Assembly: GCA_041690035.1 (NCBI GenBank)
Contig: JBDNFC010000087.1
Span: forward strand, 1 to 24,533
Direction: 5' to 3'
Length of the DNA stretch: 24,533 nt
DNA from: CALSPH01 sp041690035
Lineage (GTDB): Bacteria; Bacteroidota; Bacteroidia; NS11-12g; UBA955
Shown here: positions 8,769 through 15,231 of the stretch, in pieces
Position numbering within the stretch: the first letter of the stretch is position 1
Layout of the letters: each line of letters begins with the position of its first letter
Made by a program: the position numbers and the translations under genes
Notes under the pieces: model-generated
What the model was told of the DNA's origin: nothing
Database searches by the model: none
Seen by the model: the letters and a program-made list of their open reading frames with translations, nothing else

Positions 8769-8788
8769 CACTCCTTTTAGAGAGATAT

Positions 8789-8860
8789 GGCCCGTTCATC
8801 TATCGGTTAGGATACCTGGTTTTCATCCAGGACAGAGGGGTTCGACTCCCCTACGGGCTA
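8789..8860 (+). tRNA. tRNA-Glu (anticodon TTC)
   Basis: A full cloverleaf can be read in 72 bases. The acceptor stem is GGCCCGT/ACGGGCT with a G-T pair at position 1-72 and discriminator A. The anticodon stem CCTGG/CCAGG closes the loop TTTTCAT with anticodon TTC. The T arm is AGGGG-TTCGACT-CCCCT. CCA is not encoded. A promoter lies just upstream and a terminator just downstream, so it is transcribed alone. Confidence 0.97.
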
Positions 8861-8875
8861 CAAAAAAAATAAATT

Positions 8876-8918
8876 AACCAGTTGATTATTAATAAATTAA
8901 CTGGTTTTTGTTTTTTTT
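8876..8918 (+). terminator. Rho-independent terminator of tRNA-Glu
   Basis: AACCAGTT (8876-8883) pairs with AACTGGTT (8899-8906). The inner bases TTATT/AATAA continue the stem with a small internal bulge. A run of T residues interrupted by one G follows to 8918. It begins 15 bases after the tRNA discriminator. Confidence 0.85.
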
Positions 8919-8920
8919 CG

Positions 8921-8944
8921 GGGGTCGAATTAGGGGTCGGATTA
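8921..8944. repeat. Two-copy 12-bp tandem repeat
   Basis: GGGGTCGAATTA (8921-8932) is followed immediately by GGGGTCGGATTA (8933-8944), one mismatch. It is GC-richer than its surroundings and lies right after the tRNA terminator. Neither strand forms an ORF through it. Confidence 0.7.
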
Positions 8945-8974
8945 GATTAATATTGATTTTTTAAAGTTATTCGG

Positions 8975-9163
8975 TTAGCTATTCCTTTTAACCTTATCTA
9001 CTGTAGCTTTGCAGTTTTTCTTAAACTCTTTTTGCACTTCAATTATTTTAGAAATATCCATAAAATTCCATGTTACAATATTGTTTCTTTTATGCACCCA
9101 AAAATCAATCCAGCTAAACTGTTGGGAAAGAATTATTCCACGCTCATAAAATTTCTTGGACAT
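8975..9163 (-). CDS. Small hypothetical protein (62 aa)
   Basis: An ORF of 62 residues beginning MSKKFYERGIILSQQFSW and ending in a lysine-rich tail (EFKKNCKATVDKVKRNS). I do not recognise the family. Its ATG lies 6 bases after the stop of another small ORF on the same strand, which makes a two-gene unit plausible. No promoter match stands out. It could be a remnant of a larger accessory gene, since the surrounding 600 bases have no other coding signal. Confidence 0.4.
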   Translation of the reverse strand: MSKKFYERGIILSQQFSWIDFWVHKRNNIVTWNFMDISKIIEVQKEFKKNCKATVDKVKRNS

Positions 9164-9169
9164 GTCACT

Positions 9170-9292
9170 CTATTTTTTCTTTTTCAAATGGCTAGCAATA
9201 CCTTCGCTACCAATCATAACACCAAATTTCAATAATTCATCAAACTGCATTTGAACTTCATCATCAGTAAATTGGTATATTTGGTGTTCCAT
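9170..9292 (-). CDS. Very small hypothetical protein (40 aa)
   Basis: Begins MEHQIYQFTDDEVQMQF, continues DELLKFGVMIGSEGIASHL and ends KKKK before a TAG. The acidic amphipathic first half and regular codon usage look more protein-like than random AT-rich sequence. Family unknown. It would be the first gene of a two-gene unit with the 62-residue ORF downstream. Confidence 0.35.
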   Translation of the reverse strand: MEHQIYQFTDDEVQMQFDELLKFGVMIGSEGIASHLKKKK

Positions 9293-9506
9293 AGGGTAGT
9301 GTTTTGTTTATACTGGATATTTTTATAATAAGTATCTCGGGCATCGTGCTTGATGTTACAAACAGGTATTTTTGTTTCGTGGCTTGTCTTTTAAGCTTAC
9401 GGTTGTCTTGGTGTGGAGGCTTGGTGGCTCTTTTGATTTTTTAGGGCATATAAATAGCAAGGTGAAAAATAAAATGTGCTTGCAAAAGCAGTGGCGTATT
9501 GTCAAG
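9293..9506. other. Non-coding stretch between the CobW operon end and the small ORFs
   Basis: About 210 bases without a credible ORF on either strand, with higher G+T content on the + strand (for instance GTGGAGGCTTGGTGGCTC near 9413-9430). I see no clear terminator for the CobW operon, no tRNA and no perfect repeat. Confidence 0.5.
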
Positions 9507-10721
9507 TTAAATGTCTTTTGGAAAAGGGTCTAAAAATCCCTTTTTACTTTCAAATTGTTTTTGTTCGCTTTCTTGCAATAAACATTTTTCAAGGTCGGCA
9601 ATCATTTTTTCTTTTTCTATGTCTTGTCCAATAAATACCAACTCATTCATTCGGTCGCCCCAATGCTTGTTCCATTTACTTTCAATAAATTTACGGTTGT
9701 CTGTAAATGATTCATAAGTTATTCTTTCACTAAAAGTCATACTAGCCCACCAAACTCCTGCTTTTTCAAGTCGTGATGAACCACCTGCTTGACTAAAATT
9801 AATGGCATCGTCTGGTCTTGATGCTAACCAAAATAATCCCTTGGCTCTCATTACACCACTAGGATAATCTTCATTAATGTATTTCCAAAGCCTTTCTGGA
9901 TGAAATGGTTTTTGGTTTCTAAAAACAAATGATGAAATACCATATTCTTCTGTTTCGGGTATATGAATCCCCCCTTCCAACTCTTTTTGCCAACCTGCGG
10001 AAGTTTGGGCTTCTTCAAAGTCAAACAATTTTGTATTTAAAATTTCTTTAGGATCCACCTTGCTAAAATCTGATGTAATAATTTTTGCACCTGGATTTAA
10101 TTTTTGAATAGCTGCTTTTAAAAGGCCAACTGTTTTGACATCTACCAAATCCGTTTTATTTAAAAGGATTACATTGGCAAATTCTATTTGGTCGGTTAGT
10201 AAGTTTACAATAGTTCTGTCATCTCCTTCCATATCGGTTAAATTGCGGTCCACCAATAATTCGTTTGTGCCGAAATCATTAAAGAAATTAAAACAGTCCA
10301 CCACAGTAACCATTGTGTCAATGTAACTAAATTTGGAAAGATCAATGCCTTTTTCTTCGTCCACAAAACTAAAAGTTTGGGCTACAGGCACTGGCTCGCT
10401 TATGCCTGTACTTTCAATTAGCAGGTAATCAAATCTGCCTTCGTTAGCCAATTTTTCTACTTCTAGCATCAAATCTTCCCGAAGAGTGCAACAAATACAT
10501 CCGTTACTCATTTCTACCAATTTTTCTTCCGTCCGTGAAAGCACATTTTGCTCGTTTATAAGCCTTGCATCTACATTTACTTCACTCATGTCGTTTACAA
10601 TTACGGCTACTTTTAAGCCTTCTTTATTGTGCAAGATGTGGTTGAGCAATGTTGTTTTTCCTACTCCTAGAAAACCGCTCAATACGGTTACGGGTAATTT
10701 TTTTATGGCTGCTGTTGTCAT
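9507..10721 (-). CDS. COG0523 (CobW/ZigA/YciC-type) GTPase, probable zinc metallochaperone
   Basis: A 404-residue P-loop GTPase of the COG0523 family, whose members deliver metal ions, often zinc under zinc starvation. The Walker A motif GFLGVGKTT is at 17-25 and the metal-binding CxCC signature (GCICCTL) at 74-80. ESTGISEP is the Walker B/switch region and LLNKTDL the GTP-specificity motif. A CobW C-terminal domain covers about 265-370 (ISSFVFRNQKPFHPERLW, GLFWLASRPDDAI). The start ATG overlaps the stop of the upstream C92 gene by four bases. It is the last gene of an operon driven from the divergent promoter at about 11950-12030, which carries Fur-family operators. That context and the family suggest zinc-responsive expression. 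Cobalt or nickel cannot be excluded. Confidence 0.9.
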   Translation of the reverse strand: MTTAAIKKLPVTVLSGFLGVGKTTLLNHILHNKEGLKVAVIVNDMSEVNVDARLINEQNVLSRTEEKLVEMSNGCICCTLREDLMLEVEKLANEGRFDYLLIESTGISEPVPVAQTFSFVDEEKGIDLSKFSYIDTMVTVVDCFNFFNDFGTNELLVDRNLTDMEGDDRTIVNLLTDQIEFANVILLNKTDLVDVKTVGLLKAAIQKLNPGAKIITSDFSKVDPKEILNTKLFDFEEAQTSAGWQKELEGGIHIPETEEYGISSFVFRNQKPFHPERLWKYINEDYPSGVMRAKGLFWLASRPDDAINFSQAGGSSRLEKAGVWWASMTFSERITYESFTDNRKFIESKWNKHWGDRMNELVFIGQDIEKEKMIADLEKCLLQESEQKQFESKKGFLDPFPKDI

Positions 10722-11389
10722 TTAAAACTTTCTATTTTTATTATTTGAATTTTGTTGGAACGAGAAATTAGTCCTGGATTTATTCCCGCTTGTCCTTCGG
10801 GAATTTCTTTATTGAGTTCTTTATAATACGTCACCCAAGCAGGGAAAAAAGCATTTGTTTTAGGGTTTTTAAAAGTCATTGGCTCTAAAACAAAAAAGTT
10901 TTTTTTGTTATTGGCTTCCTTAAATACTTCATAAATCAATTCGCTACAATACCATTTTTCATTGTCCAATAAAAACGCATTATCGTAGGGTTGCCCTACG
11001 AGTTGTTTTGTATTTACCGTTGCTTTAGCTATGAGATTTTCATATTGGTGTTTAACTCTGCCAATTGTAATATTTTTTATTGCAGCAGTATCTCCACTAC
11101 GGGCAAAGAAGTTTTGCAATGAATTTACCTGCACTTTATCGCCAATTGCTTCAATTACTTTTAGTGTATCATTGATGTTTATAACCATTGCACAATGAGA
11201 AAAATCTCTGCCATCAACGCCTTCGGTTACTGTTTCAATTGCATCGCACAACTCCCCACAATCCAAGTTTTGAAACAATATATCTCCTGCTTTTAATCCT
11301 TCGGTATGGTGCAAATGATTGCAACTTGGTGCTATGGTGCAGCAATAGCAAAACATGATTATATTGATTATCTTAATTTTCATTTTCAT
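10718..11389 (-). CDS. YiiX/YaeF-type permuted papain-like amidase (C92), exported
   Basis: A 223-residue protein with an N-terminal hydrophobic segment followed by IAPSCNHLH, which may be a relaxed lipoprotein signal (Cys23). The body shows the permuted NlpC/P60 order of the YiiX/C92 family: LKAGDILFQNLDCG, then the catalytic histidine in FSHCAMV, then the catalytic cysteine in WYCSELIYEVF. PMTFKNPKT and FPAWVTYYKEL are also typical. The family is thought to hydrolyse amide or ester bonds in envelope molecules, but substrates are not established. It overlaps the MerC gene by 11-17 bases depending on which Met (1 or 3) is used, and the CobW gene by four. Its place in a likely Zur operon is unusual. 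Confidence 0.82.
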   Translation of the reverse strand: MKMKIKIINIIMFCYCCTIAPSCNHLHHTEGLKAGDILFQNLDCGELCDAIETVTEGVDGRDFSHCAMVININDTLKVIEAIGDKVQVNSLQNFFARSGDTAAIKNITIGRVKHQYENLIAKATVNTKQLVGQPYDNAFLLDNEKWYCSELIYEVFKEANNKKNFFVLEPMTFKNPKTNAFFPAWVTYYKELNKEIPEGQAGINPGLISRSNKIQIIKIESFK

Positions 11390-11750
11390 CTAGTTTTAAA
11401 CATTCTTTACAATGTTTAATGTTAAAAAGGTGTCCAATAATGATTAGTAACGCAAAAAAATATCCTGAATAATGAAGCCAATGAAATTTTTCTTGAAATA
11501 AGGTAGAAAACAAAAAGCCCAAAAAAGAAATCCACAGCAAAAAAGCCATTTTGGTATGTATTATTTTTATAGTCGCTTTAAAAATAGAGATAAAAGAAAT
11601 AATTAGAAATAAATATTTAAAAAACGGATTGGTTAAAAAACCTGCTCCAAAAGCTAACAATAATGGGGTTGCAATACAATGCGCCAAGCAAATTGAAGAA
11701 CTTAAAATACCTATTAAATCTGCTTTATTGATTTTAGTAACATTGTTCAT
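11373..11750 (-). CDS. MerC-domain membrane protein
   Basis: A small inner-membrane protein with four predicted hydrophobic helices. The first contains the MerC metal-binding signature CLAHC (Cys21-His24-Cys25) in ILSSSICLAHCIATPLLL. The C-terminus carries another CxxC (KHCKECLKL), consistent with cytoplasmic metal capture. I choose the ATG at 11750, giving 125 aa, instead of the upstream start at 11801, because it begins one base after the stop of the preceding gene and removes an odd polar extension. Classical MerC moves Hg(II). MerC-domain proteins next to Fur-type regulators and COG0523 proteins in Bacteroidota more likely handle zinc, which is inference. Confidence 0.85.
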   Translation of the reverse strand: MNNVTKINKADLIGILSSSICLAHCIATPLLLAFGAGFLTNPFFKYLFLIISFISIFKATIKIIHTKMAFLLWISFLGFLFSTLFQEKFHWLHYSGYFFALLIIIGHLFNIKHCKECLKLDENEN

Positions 11751-11751
11751 T

Positions 11752-11943
11752 TTAAATTTTCTTAAACCAATTAATAATATTTTGCAAGTGTTGCTCGCCA
11801 TAAAGCGAAATAAATTTTTGTGTTTCAGTATTTTTATTGTCCTGATAAACTAATAAACGCTGTTCGGCAAATTGCTTGGTAAGATTTATTTTGCAGTCGT
11901 TCACAATGCAGTTTGTCCAGTCTCTGAATGTTTGTGGTATCAT
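11752..11943 (-). CDS. Small conserved-looking protein of unknown function (63 aa)
   Basis: First gene of the putative zinc operon. I choose the ATG at 11943; the earlier one at 11979 would place the start inside the operator and promoter. The protein begins MIPQTFRDWTNCIVNDC and ends GEQHLQNIINWFKKI. It is soluble, has two cysteines (C12, C17) and is mixed in charge. I cannot name a family. Its stop lies one base before the MerC start, so translation is probably coupled. Confidence 0.7.
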   Translation of the reverse strand: MIPQTFRDWTNCIVNDCKINLTKQFAEQRLLVYQDNKNTETQKFISLYGEQHLQNIINWFKKI

Positions 11944-11963
11944 TTTTAAATAATTGTAATTAA

Positions 11964-11978
11964 TGTAACAATGTTGCA
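11964..11978. promoter_or_regulatory. Fur/Zur-type operator, box 1
   Basis: TGTAACAATGTTGCA is a 7-1-7 inverted repeat with one mismatch between arms (TGTAACA versus the complement TGCAACA). It overlaps the start-site side of the minus-strand -7 element (11977-11984). The form resembles Zur boxes. Binding by the adjacent regulator is inferred. Confidence 0.7.
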
Positions 11979-11984
11979 AAAGTA
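11977..11984 (-). promoter_or_regulatory. -7 element of the MerC-YiiX-CobW operon promoter
   Basis: On the minus strand this reads TACTTTTG (TAnnTTTG). A TTG lies 19 bases upstream, inside box 2, in agreement with the Bacteroidota -33/-7 spacing. The predicted start site falls within box 1. Confidence 0.6.
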
Positions 11985-11989
11985 ATCAT

Positions 11990-11997
11990 TATATTTG
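11990..11997 (+). promoter_or_regulatory. -7 element of the Fur-family regulator gene
   Basis: TATATTTG matches TAnnTTTG. Expected initiation is near 12003, inside box 2, with about 30 bases of leader before the ATG at 12035. The -33 element is not clear. Confidence 0.55.
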
Positions 11998-12001
11998 CAA
12001 A

Positions 12002-12016
12002 TGCAACAGTGTTGTA
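12002..12016. promoter_or_regulatory. Fur/Zur-type operator, box 2
   Basis: TGCAACAGTGTTGTA, again a 7-1-7 inverted repeat with one arm mismatch. Its centre is 38 bases from that of box 1. The two boxes share the half-site TGYAACA, with complement TGTTGYA. Confidence 0.7.
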
Positions 12017-12034
12017 TTAAAATTTTAAAAAATA

Positions 12035-12412
12035 ATGAAAACGGCAAGAAATACCACCGCAAAAACTGAAATACAAGCGTTGATAGTTTCTTCGTCTGTA
12101 GCGCTATCCCATTCTGAAATTCAAAAGTCGCTCGAAGGACTTTGCGATAGAGTCACAATTTATCGTGTATTGGAAAGGTTGTTGGTGGAAGGTATTATTC
12201 ACAAAATTGTTAATGTAGATGGTGTTGTAAAATATGCTGGTTGTCATTCGTGTTCTGTAAAACATAGCCACAACCATATCCATTTTAGCTGTCAAAAATG
12301 CAAGTCTGTAACTTGTTTGGAAGATGTTCAGCCGTCATACAAGTTGCCAAAAAATTACAAGGTTAGCGAAATGAATTTTACATTGTCAGGTCTTTGTCCG
12401 CAATGTTTGTAA
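12035..12412 (+). CDS. Fur-family metalloregulator, probably Zur
   Basis: A 125-residue winged-helix repressor. The N-terminal half has the Fur recognition-helix pattern (LSHSEIQKSL, DRVTIYRVLERLLVEGIIHKI). The C-terminal half has the metal-binding region HSHNHIHFSCQKC, with a second CxxC at the end (GLCPQCL), forming the structural zinc site. It is a little shorter than typical Fur (about 140-150 aa), mainly at the N-terminus. It is transcribed divergently from the MerC/YiiX/CobW operon through a shared operator region, so autoregulation and repression of that operon are likely. Zur is favoured over Fur because the partner operon contains a COG0523 protein. Iron or peroxide sensing remains possible. 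Confidence 0.85.
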   Translation: MKTARNTTAKTEIQALIVSSSVALSHSEIQKSLEGLCDRVTIYRVLERLLVEGIIHKIVNVDGVVKYAGCHSCSVKHSHNHIHFSCQKCKSVTCLEDVQPSYKLPKNYKVSEMNFTLSGLCPQCL

Positions 12413-12605
12413 GGTGATTGTGCGGTTGGGCAAAATTACATGTGCTGCAATCTAGGTCGGATTGTGTGCTGGCGTTACAACTCATTTATTAGTTGCTGGC
12501 ATTCTTGTCTATGGTGCATATAAACTGCTGAAGTTGTTAAGTTTTCGTGTTATTGTGCTTTTGCTTATGTAAATTTTAATGGTGCTTGCAATTTTGAGGG
12601 CGCAT
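12413..12605. other. Intergenic region between convergent fur-type gene and multicopper oxidase
   Basis: About 190 bases between two converging genes. I see no ORF and no strong hairpin with T-tract; only a weak 5-bp stem (CAACT/AGTTG, near 12478-12496) is visible. Confidence 0.5.
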
Positions 12606-14870
12606 TTAATAATTCAAAGTTAATCCTACCCCAAATCCCATATCGCTATCATAATGCGTTCTGACGCTTAAGTTTCTGAGCATAATATACCGCAAGTCCA
12701 CCATGAATTCCTTGTCAGTGTTTAACATAAAACCTGCCCGTACCCTTTTAGAAATTGGAATATCTTCACGCATTAGTTGTAAACGTAAATCGCCATTATG
12801 AAAGACTTCAGTTTGAAAAATAATCAACATGGGTAAAGTATAATTAAAACCTGCACTTACTAAGTTACGATTGTCTTTAGAATTGGTTTGACCAAACAAA
12901 TTAGTTTCTTGTTCATTTATTCCAAACTTTCTATAGCGCCAATCAAAACCTACAAACGGCATAAACCATTGCATTTTACCTATATATCGTCCAATATGCG
13001 TTTCGGTTTCGAAGCCCATATTGTTGCTGTAACCCAGACGCCATTCTGTGCCGATGCTCCAACGAGTATTTTGTAACATGGCCATTCCATCGTTGCCATT
13101 GGTTGCAAAGTCATTTTCTGCCATGAAATGAAATTTTCGGTCTTCTGCTTTTAGTCGTTTATAAGCTAATTTTGGATTTGGAATTTCAGGATTTGATGGT
13201 TGGTTTTCGTAACTAAATACTCTGCCCATTCCGCTCATCATGTGGTATAGAACATGACAATGAAAAAACCAATCACCTTCTGCATTGGCGTTAAACTCCA
13301 AAGTGTCTGTTTCCATTGGCATTATGTCCACTACATTTTTTAAGGGTGCAAATTCGCCTTGTCCGTTTAGCAATCTAAAATCATGCCCGTGCAAATGCAT
13401 TGGATGTCGCATCATGGAATTATTGTAAATGACTATTCTTACGTTTTCACCTTTTTTAATTAGAATTTTATCCGTTTCAGAGAGCACTTTATTGTCCAAA
13501 CTCCACACGTATCGGTTCATGTTTCCTGTTAATTCGAATCGCAATTCTTTCACTGGCACTGAAGTTGGTAATGTGGTTTTGCTTGGAGATTTTAACATGG
13601 CGTAATTCAGTGTAATAATGTCCGAAAGGGTATTGCTTTTGTAATCATTTTCGGTCATTTTCATATCCTTCATTCCTTTTTCTTTCCTTTTGGCTTCGCC
13701 TGTAATTTCGGGATACATCACCACGTTCATATCCATTTGGTTGAGGCTCATACTCATTCCCATATCGTCCAAATCACCATTCATTTTCATCATTCCGTTC
13801 ATCATTTTCATTCCTTCAAAATATTTTAATTTTGGCAAAGGGCTTGTCAATTGCTTAATACCACTTCCCAAATACAGTGAAGTTGATTTGATACGGTCTT
13901 CGGAGGTTGCTAAAAATTCATAAGCTGTATTTTCGTCTGGAATGGTAACAATTACATCATAAGTTTCAGAAACTCCAATAATTAACCTATCCACTTCAAC
14001 AGGTTCAACATCATTGCCATCATTGGTAACAACGGTCATTTTGCCACCTGCATAAGTAAGCCAAAAATAAGTAGAACCACCACCGTTAGAAATTCGTAAA
14101 CGCACCTTGTTACCTGCTTTAAACTGCGAAAGTTGACTTTCATTTTTACCATTCATCAAGAATTTTTCGTAATAAACATCGCTCACATCCATTGCCAACA
14201 TTCGTTTCCATTCGTTTTTTATTTTGGTTTTGAAATGCCCTGCTCGTATCGCTTCGGTATAACTTTGAGTTGTTCCTTTTTTAATTGCAAACCAGTCAGA
14301 GGCGTTGTGCAACATTCTATGTACATTTTCTGGTTTTAAATCTGTCCATTCGCTTAATACAATTGGAATACTTGGAATATCATCAATACCTTTTCTAAAC
14401 GTTGGGTCGCTATTTTTTTTGAGCATTATAAAATTACCGTACATTCCTATTTGCTCTTGCAAACCTGAATGTGAATGATACCAATGCGTGCCGTTTTGGA
14501 TAATAGGGAACCGGTAAATGTGCGTGGTGTGCGGTTTTATTGGCATTTGAGTTAAATAAGGCACACCGTCATATTGATTGGGCAGCATTAATCCGTGCCA
14601 ATGCAAAGAGGTGCTTTCGTTGAGTTGGTTATGCACATAAATTTCTGCAGTATCTCCTTCCGTAAAGGTTAATGTTGGCATTGGAATTTGTCCGTTTACT
14701 GCAATAGCTCGTTTTTCTTTTCCTGAAAAATTAACAATAGTGTCTTTAATATAAAGGTCGTAGTGAACTACTTTCCCTGAAGAAGGCGTGACAGGTTGAG
14801 CGAACAAATTAATTGTAAATGCTAAATTGTAAATGGTGAATGCAAAAAATATGCGTTGTGTTATTTTCAT
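12606..14870 (-). CDS. CopA-type multicopper oxidase with C-terminal outer-membrane-barrel-like extension
   Basis: Periplasmic copper-resistance oxidase, expected to oxidise Cu(I). All four copper-ligand motifs are present: HWHG (90-93), HWYHSHSG (129-136), HPMHLHGH (489-496) and HCHVLYHMMSGM (537-548). A methionine-rich loop (about 353-386, GMKMMNGMMKMNG and DMGMSMSLNQMDM) resembles the CueO Met-rich insert. A normal oxidase would end near residue 560. Here about 175 more residues follow, with alternating aromatic strands (WSIGTEWRLGYSNN, FMPFVGFDWRYRKF, VGLTLNY) and a terminal tyrosine, as in CopB-like beta-barrels. The signal peptide (FAFTIYNLAFTINLFA, about 9-24) is encoded by a heptad DNA repeat (see findings). 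The start ATG overlaps the stop of the four-helix-bundle gene (ATGA). It is downstream of the copper ATPase in the same operon. Confidence 0.92.
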   Translation of the reverse strand: MKITQRIFFAFTIYNLAFTINLFAQPVTPSSGKVVHYDLYIKDTIVNFSGKEKRAIAVNGQIPMPTLTFTEGDTAEIYVHNQLNESTSLHWHGLMLPNQYDGVPYLTQMPIKPHTTHIYRFPIIQNGTHWYHSHSGLQEQIGMYGNFIMLKKNSDPTFRKGIDDIPSIPIVLSEWTDLKPENVHRMLHNASDWFAIKKGTTQSYTEAIRAGHFKTKIKNEWKRMLAMDVSDVYYEKFLMNGKNESQLSQFKAGNKVRLRISNGGGSTYFWLTYAGGKMTVVTNDGNDVEPVEVDRLIIGVSETYDVIVTIPDENTAYEFLATSEDRIKSTSLYLGSGIKQLTSPLPKLKYFEGMKMMNGMMKMNGDLDDMGMSMSLNQMDMNVVMYPEITGEAKRKEKGMKDMKMTENDYKSNTLSDIITLNYAMLKSPSKTTLPTSVPVKELRFELTGNMNRYVWSLDNKVLSETDKILIKKGENVRIVIYNNSMMRHPMHLHGHDFRLLNGQGEFAPLKNVVDIMPMETDTLEFNANAEGDWFFHCHVLYHMMSGMGRVFSYENQPSNPEIPNPKLAYKRLKAEDRKFHFMAENDFATNGNDGMAMLQNTRWSIGTEWRLGYSNNMGFETETHIGRYIGKMQWFMPFVGFDWRYRKFGINEQETNLFGQTNSKDNRNLVSAGFNYTLPMLIIFQTEVFHNGDLRLQLMREDIPISKRVRAGFMLNTDKEFMVDLRYIMLRNLSVRTHYDSDMGFGVGLTLNY
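14807..14841 (-). repeat. Left heptad-repeat array (inside the multicopper oxidase signal-peptide codons)
   Basis: On the minus strand, from 14841 down, the units are ATTCACC, ATTTACA, ATTTAGC, ATTTACA and a weak ATTAATT. They follow the same consensus as the array at 15232-15301 but in opposite orientation. Positions 14829-14843 and 15230-15244 form a 15-bp inverted repeat with one mismatch. Confidence 0.75.
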
Positions 14871-15217
14871 TGTTTATTCTTTAATTTTATAAGTATAGCA
14901 GTTATTATTCTTTGAAATTCCTCGCAATCATTCAATAATTCGTGAGCAATATTCTCATTAATATATTCACTATCCTTTAGTAATCTGATCCAATAATGTG
15001 TTTCAAATGCTTCTTTTTGAGCAATAGAAAACTTATGAATAAAATCAGGTTTAGATTGGGCTTGAATGCTTTCTTCTACATTTGCTCCTACGAAAGTAGC
15101 ACTTCTAACCAACTGTTTAGATAAAATATACTCTTTTTGATTTTGCAATACCTTAAACAACTTTACAATTTTAAAAGCAAAGGCATACGATTTAGTTTTA
15201 ATAATATTTTCTTTCAT
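14867..15217 (-). CDS. Four-helix-bundle protein (S23/IVP family)
   Basis: A 116-residue, almost wholly helical protein of the 23S rRNA intervening-sequence (IVP/S23, TIGR02436-type) family. Typical segments are SYAFAFKIVKLFKVLQ, LSKQLVRSATFVGANVEES, SKPDFIHKFSIAQKEAFETHYWIRLL and a C-terminal EEFQRIITAILIKLKN. The family forms pentameric bundles; its cellular role is unsettled, with nucleic-acid binding proposed from relatives such as Avd. Here it sits between the copper ATPase and the multicopper oxidase, overlapping the latter by four bases. Inverted arrays of a 7-bp repeat flank it. Nothing in it suggests a copper role, so it looks like an inserted passenger in the operon. Confidence 0.9.
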   Translation of the reverse strand: MKENIIKTKSYAFAFKIVKLFKVLQNQKEYILSKQLVRSATFVGANVEESIQAQSKPDFIHKFSIAQKEAFETHYWIRLLKDSEYINENIAHELLNDCEEFQRIITAILIKLKNKQ

Positions 15218-15231
15218 TATTATTTTTTAGC

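Noticed and set aside
8836..8944. Attachment-site duplication of the tRNA-Glu 3' end (GGGGTTCGACTCCCC versus GGGGTCGAATTAGGGG)
   Set aside because: The similarity is short, needs gaps and does not extend through the acceptor stem; no integrase is present in the window.
11551..11853. 100-residue plus-strand ORF
   Set aside because: Antisense to the MerC-domain gene and the 63-residue gene; composition mirrors the hydrophobic opposite strand.
12478..12496. Bidirectional terminator between the Fur-type gene and the multicopper oxidase
   Set aside because: Only a 5-bp stem and no T-tract on either strand.
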